Shown: one piece after another, positions 22,619-32,243 of the stretch | Layout of the letters: each line of letters opens with the position of its first letter | Numbering within the stretch: the stretch's first letter is position 1 | NCBI GenBank assembly: GCA_038049695.1 | Contig: CP142452.1 | Coordinates: 48,566,501-48,630,500, forward strand | DNA length: 64,000 nt | From: Cinnamomum chago | Taxonomy: Eukaryota > Streptophyta > Magnoliopsida > Laurales > Lauraceae | Direction of reading: 5' to 3' | Program-made: the position numbers and the translations under genes | The notes under the pieces: model-generated | The model's input: the letters and a program-made list of their open reading frames with translations, nothing else | Told to the model about the DNA's origin: nothing | The model's database searches: none

Positions 22619-23756
22619 TAAGCATGTATTGGAAAATAATAAAATCAACCACATTTCTTATAAAACCATTGAAAACTCATAAAAATCAAATCATCCACTT
22701 GCCTTGGGTCCAAGCTAATCAATAACAAGCTCTAACACTCCTCCAAGCCAAGAATCCAAGCTATGAACCAAAATCCCCAAAAAAAAAACCCTAAATGGGT
22801 CAAAACAAGAAATAGAAAGGGAAACCTTACAATAATGAAAATGGAACCACTTCAAGGCCAAACGAACACAATCTAAGAGATGGGGAGGATTGCTTACTTG
22901 TAGGTTCTCCAAATGGGCAAGGAGAGCTCAAAGAGTATCTTGAAATGGAGGGACTTCTCTAAAAATGGTATCAATGGAGAGCTATGGTGGTGAGGAAGAA
23001 GAAGATGATCTCAACCTCTTAATTTGTGCAAGATTGGTGGTGGATTTGATGGGGTAAGAGCAAGAGAAAACGGTAAAGGGAAAGGGAAACCCTAGTTAAT
23101 GGTTTGAGCTAGAAAAAGGAAAGGGAAAGAGAGTTCTCTTTTTATAGAAAAGTGGAGTTGGGTCCCACCACTAGATGGATATTTCAAGCATGTATGCGAA
23201 AATGATAAAATCAACCACATTTCTTATAAGACCATTGAAAACTCATACAAATCAAATCATCCACCTGCCTTGGGTCCAAGCTAATCAATAACAAGCTCTA
23301 ACACTCCTCCAAGCCAAGAATCCAAGCTATGAACCAAAATCCCCAAAAAAAAAACCCTAAATGGGTCAAAACAAGAAATAGAAAGAGAAACCTTACAATA
23401 ATGAAAATGGAACCACTTCAAGGCCAAACGAACACAATCTAAGAGATGGGGATCGGAGGATTGCTTACTTGTAGGTTCTCCAAATGGGCAAGGAGAGCTC
23501 AAAGAGTATCTTGAAATGGAGGGTCTTCTATAAAATGGTATCAATGGAGAGCTATGGTGGCGAGGAAGAAGATGATGATCTCAACCTCTCAATTTGTGCA
23601 AGATTGGTGGTGGATTTGTTGGGGTAAGAGCAAGAGAAAAAGGAAAAGGGAAAGGGAAACCCTAGTTAATGGTTTGAGCTAGAAAAGGGAAAGGGAAAAG
23701 GAAAAGGAAAGAGAGAGTTCTCTTTTTATAGAAAAGTGGAGTTGGATCCCACCACT
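22619..23756 (-). repeat. Tandem duplication of about 566 bp inside Tekay-2A LTR
   Basis: The block 22619-23184 is repeated at 23185-23756 with few differences. Each copy holds the minus-strand TATA-like CTATAAAAA (23139-23147 and 23723-23731), so the promoter block is doubled. The related LTR at 57621-60775 has a single copy. Confidence 0.9.
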
Positions 23757-24244
23757 AGAATCCTTCATGGGCTAAAATCATGTTTATCGGGGCTTCGAAC
23801 AAATTCGACGAAGAAGAGAAGGGTGATCGTTGAAATATCTAGTTTTCAAAAAGTATATGTTTTGTGGGTTTCGGGAATGTCAAGTTTTGGTACATATTTA
23901 GTGTAAAACGACTGTTTTGCCCTCAATGCTAGGAAAGTCGGGTTTCGGGGTCTCGAATTGGCACGGGATCAACATAAAAGTTGTAGGGATTAAAGAGATA
24001 AATAAAACGAGATTAAATCAATAAACACAAGTCTTAGATAATCCCCTAAGTAAACGCAAAGTCATAAAGGAACCCCCAAAGGGCCCCACTAGTCACAAAG
24101 GCACACAAAATTCCCCAAAGCTATATTAAAAATCTATTATATTCCCCACTTAACCAAAATCCACTAATCACACTTAGAACTAAAATACAACTTAATTAAT
24201 ACTAATCGATGACACTTGGGACGGGCTCTTACATCCTCCACCCC

Positions 24245-24497
24245 TTAGGGCATTTGGTCCTCCAAATGAAATATACGACTTACCTCAGGTAGAAGATGTG
24301 GATACTTTTTCTGCACTTGATTTCGTAGTTCCCGCGTTGCCTCTTCCGGTCCATGATTCTCCCAAAGTACTTTCACCCATTGAATAATTTGTGTCCTCAA
24401 CTCTTGTTCCTTTGTATCAATAATCTGAACGGGCTTCTCAACATATGTAGCATCCTCTCGAATTTCCAAAGGTTCATGTCGGAGTACATGTAAAGGG
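24245..24497 (-). pseudogene. Chromodomain stub of Tekay-2A pol
   Basis: The minus strand encodes only the end of a Tekay pol: [12 protein letters not shown], then [14 protein letters not shown], then the chromodomain stretch [19 protein letters not shown] and KKYPHLLPEV. It is close to the equivalent part at 60793-61030 and to the end of the Tekay-1A frame. The upstream side is fused at about 24493 to LTR sequence, which is not a natural junction, so this is a deletion remnant with no start codon of its own. Confidence 0.88.
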
Positions 24498-24870
24498 TCA
24501 AATTTTGGTACAGATTTAGTGTAAAATGACTGTTTTGCCATCAATGCTAGGAAAGTCGGGTTTCGGGGTCTCGAATGGGCACGGGATCAACATAGAAGTT
24601 GTAGGGATTAATGAGGGAAATAAAACGGGATTAAATCAATAAACATAAGAATCTCAGATAATCCCTCAAGTAAACGCAAAGTCATAAAGGAACCCCCACA
24701 TGGCCCCACTAGTCACAAAGGCCCACTAGTCACAAAGGCACTCAAAATTCCCCAAAACTATATCAAAAATCTATTCTATTCCCCACTTAACCAAAATCCA
24801 CTAATCACACTTAGAACTAAAACACAACTTAATTAATACTAATTGATGACACTCGAGACGGGGTCTTACA
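24498..24870 (-). repeat. Truncated 5' LTR of Tekay-2A
   Basis: Nearly identical to 23884-24233, the outer end of the 3' LTR, with an extra short repeat near 24717 (CCCACTAGTCACAAAGGC twice). It ends GGGGTCTTACA. Confidence 0.88.
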
Positions 24871-25028
24871 GTTGGACATGTCCGTACAGCCAAAAAAAGA
24901 GGGGTGAAAAAAAAGGGAAGAAAAACCGTGAAAAAAAGAGAAAAAGAAAAAAAAGGGATAAGAAAAGAAAGAAATTTTATCTACTTCTACATGGAGTTTC
25001 TTGTGAAGGAAGAAAACTTACTTGAAGC

Positions 25029-25159
25029 CATGGATGGAGAAGAAAGAACTTGAAGATTCTTGAAGAAGAAGAGAAGTTCTTGATCTTGGAGCACTCTTGA
25101 AGACTTTTGCAAAAAGAAAGCAATAAGGGCAAGAGATCCAACCTCCTTTGCTTTTATAG
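25029..25159 (-). promoter_or_regulatory. Candidate promoter and leader of the Tat-A antisense gene
   Basis: The minus strand has CTATAAAAG (25151-25159), followed by about 120 bases of a CT-rich leader typical of plant 5' UTRs. Then comes an ATG in good context (CCATGGCTTCAAG) directly followed by TAAGTTTT, so a GTAAGT donor overlaps the fifth codon. It lies 5 kb upstream of the recognisable exons only because Tekay-2A is inserted between; without it the gap is about 0.9 kb. Confidence 0.5.
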
Positions 25160-25221
25160 AGGAGAGCAAACCAAAAGAGGAAACAAGGAAAAAACCAAGA
25201 AGGTAAGTGCTAAAAACTAGC

Positions 25222-25450
25222 AACTTTCCCAAAAGAAAGGAGATTTGAGATATTCTCTCCTAAAGAGGAGATTCTTTGAGAAATTCTCTCCAAAGAGAAA
25301 GGGAATGAGAAATATTCTCTCCCAAAAAAAGATACTTTGGGAAAATCTCTCCCAAAAATAAAGAAACATGAGAGATTCTCTCCAAGTAAGGATATTTTTA
25401 GATATTCTTTACCAACAAGAGATATTTTTAGATATTCTTTACAAAATGAC
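25222..25450 (-). repeat. Short tandem array upstream of the antisense TATA (27-36 bp units)
   Basis: About seven degenerate units of the type GAGATATTCTCTCCCAAA, ending in two near-identical copies of a GATATTTTTAGATATTCTTT unit. It starts some 60 bp upstream of the antisense TATA box. Confidence 0.65.
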
Positions 25451-25729
25451 ACCATATGAGATCTAAGCCATCTTAAAAGCTTAAGATCCCATGGGTTAGC
25501 CGACATGAGCCAGGTTTGACCACCTAGGCACTAAAAGGGGCTTCCTATCAAAAACCTCCTTTACCAAGAGCATACAAAATGGTTTCATGCCTCTTTTATG
25601 TTGATTGAACCATTCAAAAAGAAAAAAAAAGAAAGCCTCATGAGTTTCCAAAAATCCAAACCATCCAACCTCATGAACCAAATTAAGCCAAAATCTTGAA
25701 ATTGACATTCTACGAAAAATCAAACTATG

Positions 25730-26020
25730 GTCCCTTAACTTGCCACAGATAACTTGTTAGGTCACAAGGCCAAAACCAAAAAAACAAATCCTGACCCCCT
25801 TGCTCGCCACATACAGCTTGTTAGACCACAAGGTCAAAACCAAATCTGACCCCCCAATTTTCCACATATAGCTTGTTGGGTCACAATGTCAAAATAAAAA
25901 ATCAAACCCCGACCCCCTAACCTGCCACATACAACTTGTTAGGTCACAAGGTCAAAAACCAAAAAAACTTTTCTTAACAGCCTAATGTGCCACATAAAGC
26001 CCTTAGGTTCACTAGGTCAA
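25730..26020 (+). repeat. Tandem array in Tat-A 3' UTR (about 55-68 bp units)
   Basis: Five units of the type GACCCCCTAACCTGCCACAT then ACAACTTGTTAGGTCACAAG then GTCAAAA plus A-rich spacer. The last unit is shorter and more diverged. Confidence 0.75.
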
Positions 26021-26243
26021 AAAGGAAAATCCAAAATCCAAAACCCAAATCCAAATCCCCCATGTCATTTTCAAAACTTTGGCTTGAGAAGGTATGTGAT
26101 CCCTCCCACTACCATAAAATCCCCTTGGAAACTCAAAAGCCTATTAAAAAAAAAGAGCTCAAAGACTCTTGGTCAAATCAGAGCCCTCTTTCAAGTTTCT
26201 CTTCGAGGCACATCGACTGCAAAAGCTACTCGTCGCTGTACCT

Positions 26244-26255
26244 CGAGGGGGCATT
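26244..26255 (+). other. Polypurine tract of Tat-A
   Basis: CGAGGGGGCATT lies directly before TGTTGACTCC, the typical PPT-LTR border of Tat-lineage elements. Confidence 0.82.
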
Positions 26256-26399
26256 TGTTGACTCCAGAAAAGTCACCTTGCCTCCTCAACATAAAGAAGT
26301 CACATGAAGCCGCATCCTACTACAAACAAGCAATGCTACTTCAAGCATCAGATCTTGTTGGAACTAGATAAAAACTGTAAGATTCTTCAAAACAGCCAA

Positions 26400-27210
26400 A
26401 AGAGGGGTACACATGAAGTTTCAGGTCATTCCAACATCAATTGACCTAACTTTACTCCTCCAACAGCTGAGCAGGCGCTCTCGGTGGTGGTGAAGCTAGA
26501 GACCCTGACACATAAAACAGAGCTCACAGCTAGCCCCAAGATGCCACTAGGAGGCTCTACATCAAGTTTCAGGCCATTCCGATATGATTTGGCCTAACTT
26601 CACTCCTTCGGTAGCCAAACAGGCGCTCCTGGCGGCGACGGCGTCGAAGACATCAAAACTTCGATCAAAGCCTACGGATGGTCTCAAAATACCTCCAAAA
26701 GGCTCCATGTTAAGATTCAAGTCAACCCGACAACGTTTGACCCTCCATCAACCCTCGAGCAACAAAATCAAGCCTCTCGGTGACGTGAATCACCGAGGCC
26801 ATCACTCATCAAACAAAGCACATGGGTGACTTCAACATGCTTCTAAGGGATGCACGTCAAATCTCAGGTCATTTTGACAACGTTTGACCCGACTTTAACG
26901 CTCCGAAACAAAATCAAGGCTACCGGCAGCGCAGCACCCCGGGACCATAACATCCAAATCGGAGCTAATGGATTGTCTGAAAATGACTCCCATAGGCTCC
27001 CTGTCAAATTTCAAGTCAATTGGACATCGGTTGACCGTACATCAAAGCGCGAGATCTTCCTCACAACAAAATCAAGTCTACTGGCGACGGGACCCCAAAC
27101 TGCTTCAAAACTCAAACAAAAGTCCATGGTTGGTCCTATCTACTACTCAGGAGGCTTCACCTCAAACTTCAGGTCATTCCGACATCATTTGACCTAGTTT
27201 TGACTCTTGA
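26400..27210 (+). repeat. 148-bp tandem array inside the Tat-A LTR, six units
   Basis: Six degenerate units start their shared core at 26423, 26571, 26719, 26866, 27013 and 27171. Each core has an inverted pair of hexamers about 13 bases apart, AGGTCA...TGACCT in units 1 and 6. Between cores the units share 'aacaaaatcaagcc' and 'ggctcc' words. Confidence 0.75.
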
Positions 27211-28126
27211 CGAGAAATCGGTTACAAAGTCTTCGGCTTTTCCAAAAAATAGGAAACTTTGTGCTCCGATTTGCACGGCTTCTTATCAGGTTTTCTTCAG
27301 GACAATCAAGTCAATAAATGAGGAAAAATGTCAAGAAAAATATTGGAGAAAAAAGATACAAAAAGATCGAAAAACGACCGAGAAATGGCTACCAAAAGGG
27401 GAAAAATCCCCATGGTCGCCGGCGACCCTAGAAGTTCGGGTCGCTGGATTTTCCGCCGGATGGCTTGTTTTCGGACCCTTTTCTCATTTCGGGAATTCCA
27501 GCCCTTGTGGTTTTCCGAAAATCTGATTTTTAATGCTTGAAATTGATTGATCTTCATCAACATTTCGGATCCGCCATCAAGAGCATGAAATCATCATTGA
27601 TCGCGCCAAGATCGCCAACCGACTGACCAAGAAAGTACACTTTCTATCCGACCGATTGAGAAATCAACAAGACAAATGTCACCGGCCCACTGACACCAAT
27701 CAATGTCTGAAGTTGCATTGCCATCCGACATCAAACAACATGTGGATCCATCGGCGATCGTCACAAGAAGAATTCCAAAGGACGCAGCGCGGCCCGCGAC
27801 TCTTCAAATGCCCTGGCGACCACTTAATGTAGTTAATTGACCCGTTTTATGACAACTTAATGCAGTCATTAACCCATTATTTTGGATGGCCCAATCAAAA
27901 TCAAGTAAATGGGAGTTACAATTCCAAGCAATCATGGTATTAAAACCATGAAACTCCCCTCATCATGGAGATTAAAGGCGATTAAATGCCCATCATTCTC
28001 CATCGGCTAATCATAATCAAGGAAAAAGGAGTTTCAAAATCAAAAAAATAAAAACTTGTAACTCCTCTCATCATGGAGCATCAATACCATCAATGCTCAT
28101 AAACCCACCTTATGGCCATCAAAGGC

Positions 28127-28135
28127 CTATAAAAG
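28127..28135 (+). promoter_or_regulatory. TATA box of Tat-A LTR
   Basis: CTATAAAAG followed by GAGGG lies about 215 bp before the LTR end, a normal U3/R position. Confidence 0.6.
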
Positions 28136-28424
28136 GAGGGTCATTCCAAGAAGAAAGGGTCCAGAAAAAGAAATCCAAGAAAAATCCCGAAGAATTCTCG
28201 AAGAAATCTCTGCACAAACAAGCTCTCCTTCTTCGAAGCAATTCTCGAAAAAAAAGTTGATTTCCTTTCTACTTGTGAAGGTGAATCTCCGGATCACCAC
28301 TTCAAATTCTAAGTATAATAGAAAATCTGGCATACCCGTACAAAAAAATGTTGATGACCACTTTTCTCCTCCGCCGCACCCCGGCAGCCCTTGGGCAGAA
28401 GGAGAAGACAAAAGGCTGGGCACC

Positions 28425-29255
28425 AAAGACCCTAAACTTTCCTATCACCACAAGTAGACCCCTCTATCAATATCCATGGATCAATTGGATAAGATCTATC
28501 CCTTCCAATTTTAGATCCACATTTTATTATCCTTAAGACCCAATTAATCTCAGTGATCATTAGTACTATCCAATTAACTCTTAATTGAGATGGATGCGCA
28601 CTTACTAATGATAAAACCATTAATTGGCACAATGGGATAATAAAGATAGATTCCATCTTGACCATTGAATGTTTTCACAGTCCAACTACCACTTACCCAA
28701 GACACCGAGGTGTTGACCTACAGTTGGCCTCACTCATTGGTGACTCAAAGTGAATGAATACATAGATACTTGAGTTCATTAATGTCTCAGGATTGAGAAC
28801 CTTTAGTTAGGCAATTATGAGAACAAACCTTAAAGATAGACAGTGTTTCATAAGGTGTTTCTCGTGGTCCTTCAATACATCCAATGTACCAACACAATCA
28901 TCTAGAATATTACATCCTAATGATCGAGACAAATTACACCATCTCATAGTGATCAAAGTGCTGCAACCTTGTCAGATGAGATGCCCAATCTCATCACCGG
29001 TTGTGAATCAATTTTAAGTATAAGATTTGTGACATATGTCTCTCGCATGTGGATCTCATTCACACACGTGTCACATCTAATATACTTGTGGGCTCCAGTT
29101 CATCTAATGAACCATCATGTCATTCGTATTGGTTATGTATAAGAAATATTAAAACACCATTCATCTCATGAAAGGAAAGCATGATCATATTGATAAATAT
29201 AGAAATAAATCAATTTATTACATCATTCACTGGATTGAGACCATATAATCTAACA
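28425..29255 (-). repeat. Truncated LTR of the TGTTAGATT family
   Basis: On the minus strand this matches the first 820 bases of the solo LTR at 46416-48095 (starting TGTTAGATT, GGTCTCAATCCA). Similarity stops abruptly at 28425, next to the Tat-A LTR. The remaining 860 bases are missing, so the fragment arose by deletion or recombination after insertion. Confidence 0.85.
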
Positions 29256-29765
29256 CAGAGTGCTATGCATTTCATATGATCTTGTCTATCGTCTACTTTC
29301 ATTCATATTGCATATCTTGATGATTTATATATCTTTCTTGCCAATCACCGTGTCTGATGATGCTACTCTTGGTGCATAGGTACCGAGTCCTTCTACCCTC
29401 GAAGAGGAGACGACGGAGGAGATTCAGGCAGATTAGTTTGACGACCTCCTATATTATAGTACGAACGGCGTTGTATAGTCGTATCGACCTCGTACTCGAG
29501 TGCCTCATGCTTATCTTGGATAGATTCATCTTTTGGTGACCTTTTTTGTTAGGCCCAAGTTTTAGTGCGACCTTTCATTGTAATTAATACTTTTGGATAA
29601 ACTGTTTCAAACTTGAACATAGATAATATATTTCCGTACTGCTTGTAATTATACATCTTGAGATACCACTTGTATTTATGAAGCTTTCACTATTGTTTTA
29701 TGTATTCGAGAAAATGTTCATACCTCACTGCGATCTTCGATCTTTATCGGACATGATTGGGGCTG
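29256..29765 (+). repeat. Possible end fragment of a third Tekay-like LTR
   Basis: The order 'tgcataggtaccgag', a GA-rich block and a TTGTAAT-rich tail parallels the last part of Tekay-1 LTRs without close identity. The call is tentative; no end or target duplication is visible. Confidence 0.3.
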
Positions 29766-30234
29766 AGTGTTGTTATCTGTGTTGAAAAAAATTTAATTAG
29801 CCATAATCTCATGCATTATCCCCGGTTTCACTTCTAGGGGCGTGAAAGGGACGTAAACGGGCTGATTTTGGTCCGGATCCATGGTGGAACACGAATCGGA
29901 ACCAAAATTGGTTCGGAACCAGTTTCCTAGTTTCAACACCTGCCTCCCAGTATCCATGACCCAAACCCACAACCCATCACTCGAACTTTTACAGGGCGAC
30001 AGGCAGCCCAAACCCATACTTCAGTGAGTCAAAATCAGTAAATCCATACCTACCTCAAATTCAATAGGCCCACTGCTAAACCCGCCCTAATAGAAGCGGG
30101 TTGGAGCGGGTCGCCATTTAACCCGCCTAATTGCCATCTCCATCTCAAGATAATGCTATCCACAAACAAATAGATGTACTCACTCGCATTATCTGTTCAA
30201 TTGTCTTGCCAAAACAGCTTCCCCTTTGCCACCG
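29766..30234 (+). other. Upstream region of the host gene
   Basis: Unique-looking DNA with moderate G/C and no recognised repeat. A stop at 30151 in the frame of the gene limits its N-terminus. No convincing TATA box was found. Confidence 0.4.
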
Positions 30235-31791
30235 ATGTTGAAGAAACATGCAGGACATCCAAACTTGTCTAGGATTCCACTCTTTCCTGCTTTCTCTATT
30301 GCAAACATTCCCATTTTACTTCCTGTAACCATTTTTTCTTCAGCCTTCGGGGCTTCTTCAACTTTCTGCGTTCGCCGAAGGGATCGCAACCTTCTTCCTC
30401 ATGCAAGGAGGATGGTGAGATATGACCAAGAAGACGAAGATGAAGACGAAGAATATGGGCACAATGCAGAGATTGCTATGATAGAATCCTACTCCGAATT
30501 GGCTCAGGATGAGGTGCTTTTGGTCCGGGCCATGGTAGATGGTCAGGAAGAAGAGGTGATGGTGTTCAAGGTGCGCAACCAATGACTAACTCGATGTGTA
30601 TATTCTGGGTCATGTTCCTTGTTTTAAAACTAGAAAGTAAACCGAGTCGACTAGATCATGTTGTGTGATCATGTCATCTCATACAACTCATGTATGAAAA
30701 TGCATGAACATAATAGGATACTTTTGGATGGGGAGAATTGAGAGGAGAAAAAAATATCTAGTGAAGTATATATTCTCCTGTGGATCTGGTTTCAAGGAGA
30801 AGAATAATTATCCTTTTCACTAGTTTTCTTAGATGAGGATAAAGAAAACCCCATTCCTATAGTGAAATATAACTTTTTGTTGATAAAAATAGGCAAATAA
30901 CTATTTAATAATTATTTTTATTTTAGAGAAATTCTATTTTTCTAAAATAATTTTAAAATATTCTAATTTATACCTTATTTAGGAAAAAGTGGTGATGCTT
31001 CACAAGGGTTTTTTCCACCATGGTTTTTTCTCATATAAACACCCAATGGAGATTCTTTATTGGTGTTTTTCTTTCTTTTATTTTTAAATTTTTTTTTCAA
31101 ATAGTTCTATGTGGAGAAGAAAATCAGGGAGGAGAAAATATTTGCTCTGGTAAAATAGATTCTCCTATCATCATCTTTAAACCTTCTCTAAAGTCTAGAT
31201 TGAGCTTTTCTTCTCGCCCTGAAATCAGGCCAGAGGTGGGAAACATGCCCTTAGAATTAAGGTGAGTCTTAGCATGGCACTCTTAAGATTTTGGGGCTGC
31301 CTTTATATCAGATTACTATTTCAGGAATGGGTCCCATTCATACAGACTGGTCGTACCAAGATGCTGCGTATATCCTAATGCACTGAATTTTAACTTCACA
31401 ACCATCAGATCTCTTATATATACTTACTTGGATGGTGTTCTATGCATAGATTGATCACTGGTTGGTGGTCCCACACTTGACAACCATCCGATCAAGATCA
31501 AGATCAGATGGAAATATGGGCTGACTCCAAAATTGTACATGATGGATTTTCTCAAAAAAAAAAAAAAAAAAAAAACCACTAATATTTATTTAATTGTCTT
31601 ACATGTAATTTCAGGGGTTTTCATCTGCTTTGAGCAACAGAACTTCTCCGGACCCATCAAGAAGTGTTCTTCCGGCCAGGGCTGTTATAAAGTCTATAGA
31701 CAGAATCAAAGGACCCTTTGACCCATCCAACATTGAGTACTTGGAGAAGGATTTAACATGGGAAGTATTCAAGAAACGTCTCCAAAAATGA
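30235..31791 (+). CDS. Host gene: small conserved plant protein, two exons, probably plastid-targeted
   Basis: Exon 1 is 30235-30570 and exon 2 is 31615-31791, joined by a 1044-bp phase-0 intron with an AAG/GTGCGC donor and a TTTCAG/GGG acceptor. The product has 170 residues. The N-terminal 60 are basic and hydroxylated with no acidic residues (RIPLFPAFSIAN, FSSAFGASSTF), like a chloroplast transit peptide. Next is a very acidic patch (QEDEDEDEEYG) and then a compact domain with IESYSELAQDEVLLV, exon-2 TSPDPSRSVLPARAVIKSID and FDPSNIEYLEKDLTWEVF. I recall this pattern from an uncharacterised plant family (I believe DUF7734); the name is unverified. The start is the first in-frame ATG after a stop; an upstream exon is possible. 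Both exons are open with normal splice sites, in contrast to all surrounding DNA, so the gene is likely active. The molecular function is unknown. Confidence 0.82.
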
Positions 31792-32051
31792 TTTCCATAG
31801 GGAATGATTTAAAACCGTTCCAAGCAGTGGGTCAATCAAATAAGTGTGAAAGACTAGGCACCTCCCAAAACCATGGTTTTAGATTAGATTGATTTTGTTG
31901 CAAATAATTTTTTTTCTAAATCAACACTCGCCTTAGTGCAAGTGTAGCCAGAACTTTGTGAATGAAGAGTGATTAAGTAAGATTGACCAGATTGTGTAAT
32001 CAAAATAAGATCAAATCTAGATCTTTAAATGTGGTGTCCACCTTTCTTTAA
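31792..32051 (+). other. Downstream region of the host gene
   Basis: A/T-rich, presumably 3' UTR then intergenic. No clear polyadenylation signal stands out and no repeat is recognised. Confidence 0.35.
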
Positions 32052-32066
32052 ATTTGAATCATTTAA

Positions 32067-32228
32067 CCCTAAGGGGTAGCTCAGGTGGCTTAGGATCACG
32101 GTTTGCAAGGTTCGAAACTGTACTATCATATTGGGGCTATACAGGAGTTTATCCGGCTTTCCTCTTAGCCCAGAGAAATTAGTCCAACCCAAAAGATTGG
32201 AACCTCCAATAGCAGGGAAAAAAAATAT
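32067..32228 (+). mobile_element. tRNA-derived SINE with 15-bp target duplications
   Basis: An RNA polymerase III A box TAGCTCAGGTGG (32077-32088) and a B box GGTTCGAAAC (from 32109) lie 32 bp apart at the 5' end of a 162-bp unit that ends in an A-rich tail. The flanks ATTTGAATCATTTAA (32052-32066) and ATTTGAACCATTTAA (32229-32243) are target duplications with one difference. SINEs are copied by LINE proteins. Confidence 0.88.
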
Positions 32229-32243
32229 ATTTGAACCATTTAA

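Larger units (their letters stand above)
20530..24233 (-). repeat. 3' LTR of Tekay-2A
   Basis: Begins TGCCGCGACCCCGG and ends GGGCTCTTACA on the plus strand, related along its length to the LTRs at 57621-60775 and 38596-42603. Shared blocks include the segment around 21350 with 'accacagtagcaat' and the one around 21815 before 'gggctccttat'. Its length is inflated by an internal 566-bp duplication. Confidence 0.82.
20530..24870 (-). mobile_element. Tekay-2A: rearranged second-family Tekay element
   Basis: On the minus strand the order is: first 372 bases of an LTR, the last 85 or so codons of pol, polypurine tract, then a complete 3.7-kb LTR. Almost the entire 5' LTR, gag and pol are missing, so one deletion removed them. 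The 5-bp sequences outside the two ends (ATACG and GTTGG) do not match, which also points to rearrangement. Confidence 0.78.
15493..28342 (+). mobile_element. Tat-A: 3' half of a Tat-lineage Ty3/gypsy element
   Basis: Integrase C-terminus, a long 3' untranslated region with tandem arrays, an antisense spliced gene, a polypurine tract and a 3' LTR follow each other in the order known for Tat/Retand/Ogre elements. The 5' half lies left of Tekay-1A, outside the window. Tekay-2A interrupts the untranslated region. The right LTR boundary is approximate. Confidence 0.8.
26256..28342 (+). repeat. 3' LTR of Tat-A (right end approximate)
   Basis: The LTR begins TGTTGACTCC. A TATA box near its end and a change of composition after 28340 (possible end CCCGTACA) suggest a length of about 2.1 kb. 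There is no second copy in the window to fix the end. Confidence 0.6.

Noticed and set aside
22715-23544. Two matching minus-strand open frames
   Set aside because: They only reflect the 566-bp LTR duplication; the frames are in non-coding LTR.
20525-24875. Target duplication for Tekay-2A
   Set aside because: ATACG and GTTGG differ; no alternative boundary gives a match.
24843-25025. Lys/Arg-rich frame
   Set aside because: Low-complexity A/G stretch in the Tat-A untranslated region.
30700-31260. Possible MITE in the host gene intron
   Set aside because: The ends are only weakly inverted (GGATACTTTTGGATGGG against GGGCATGTTTCCCACC) and no target duplication could be fixed.
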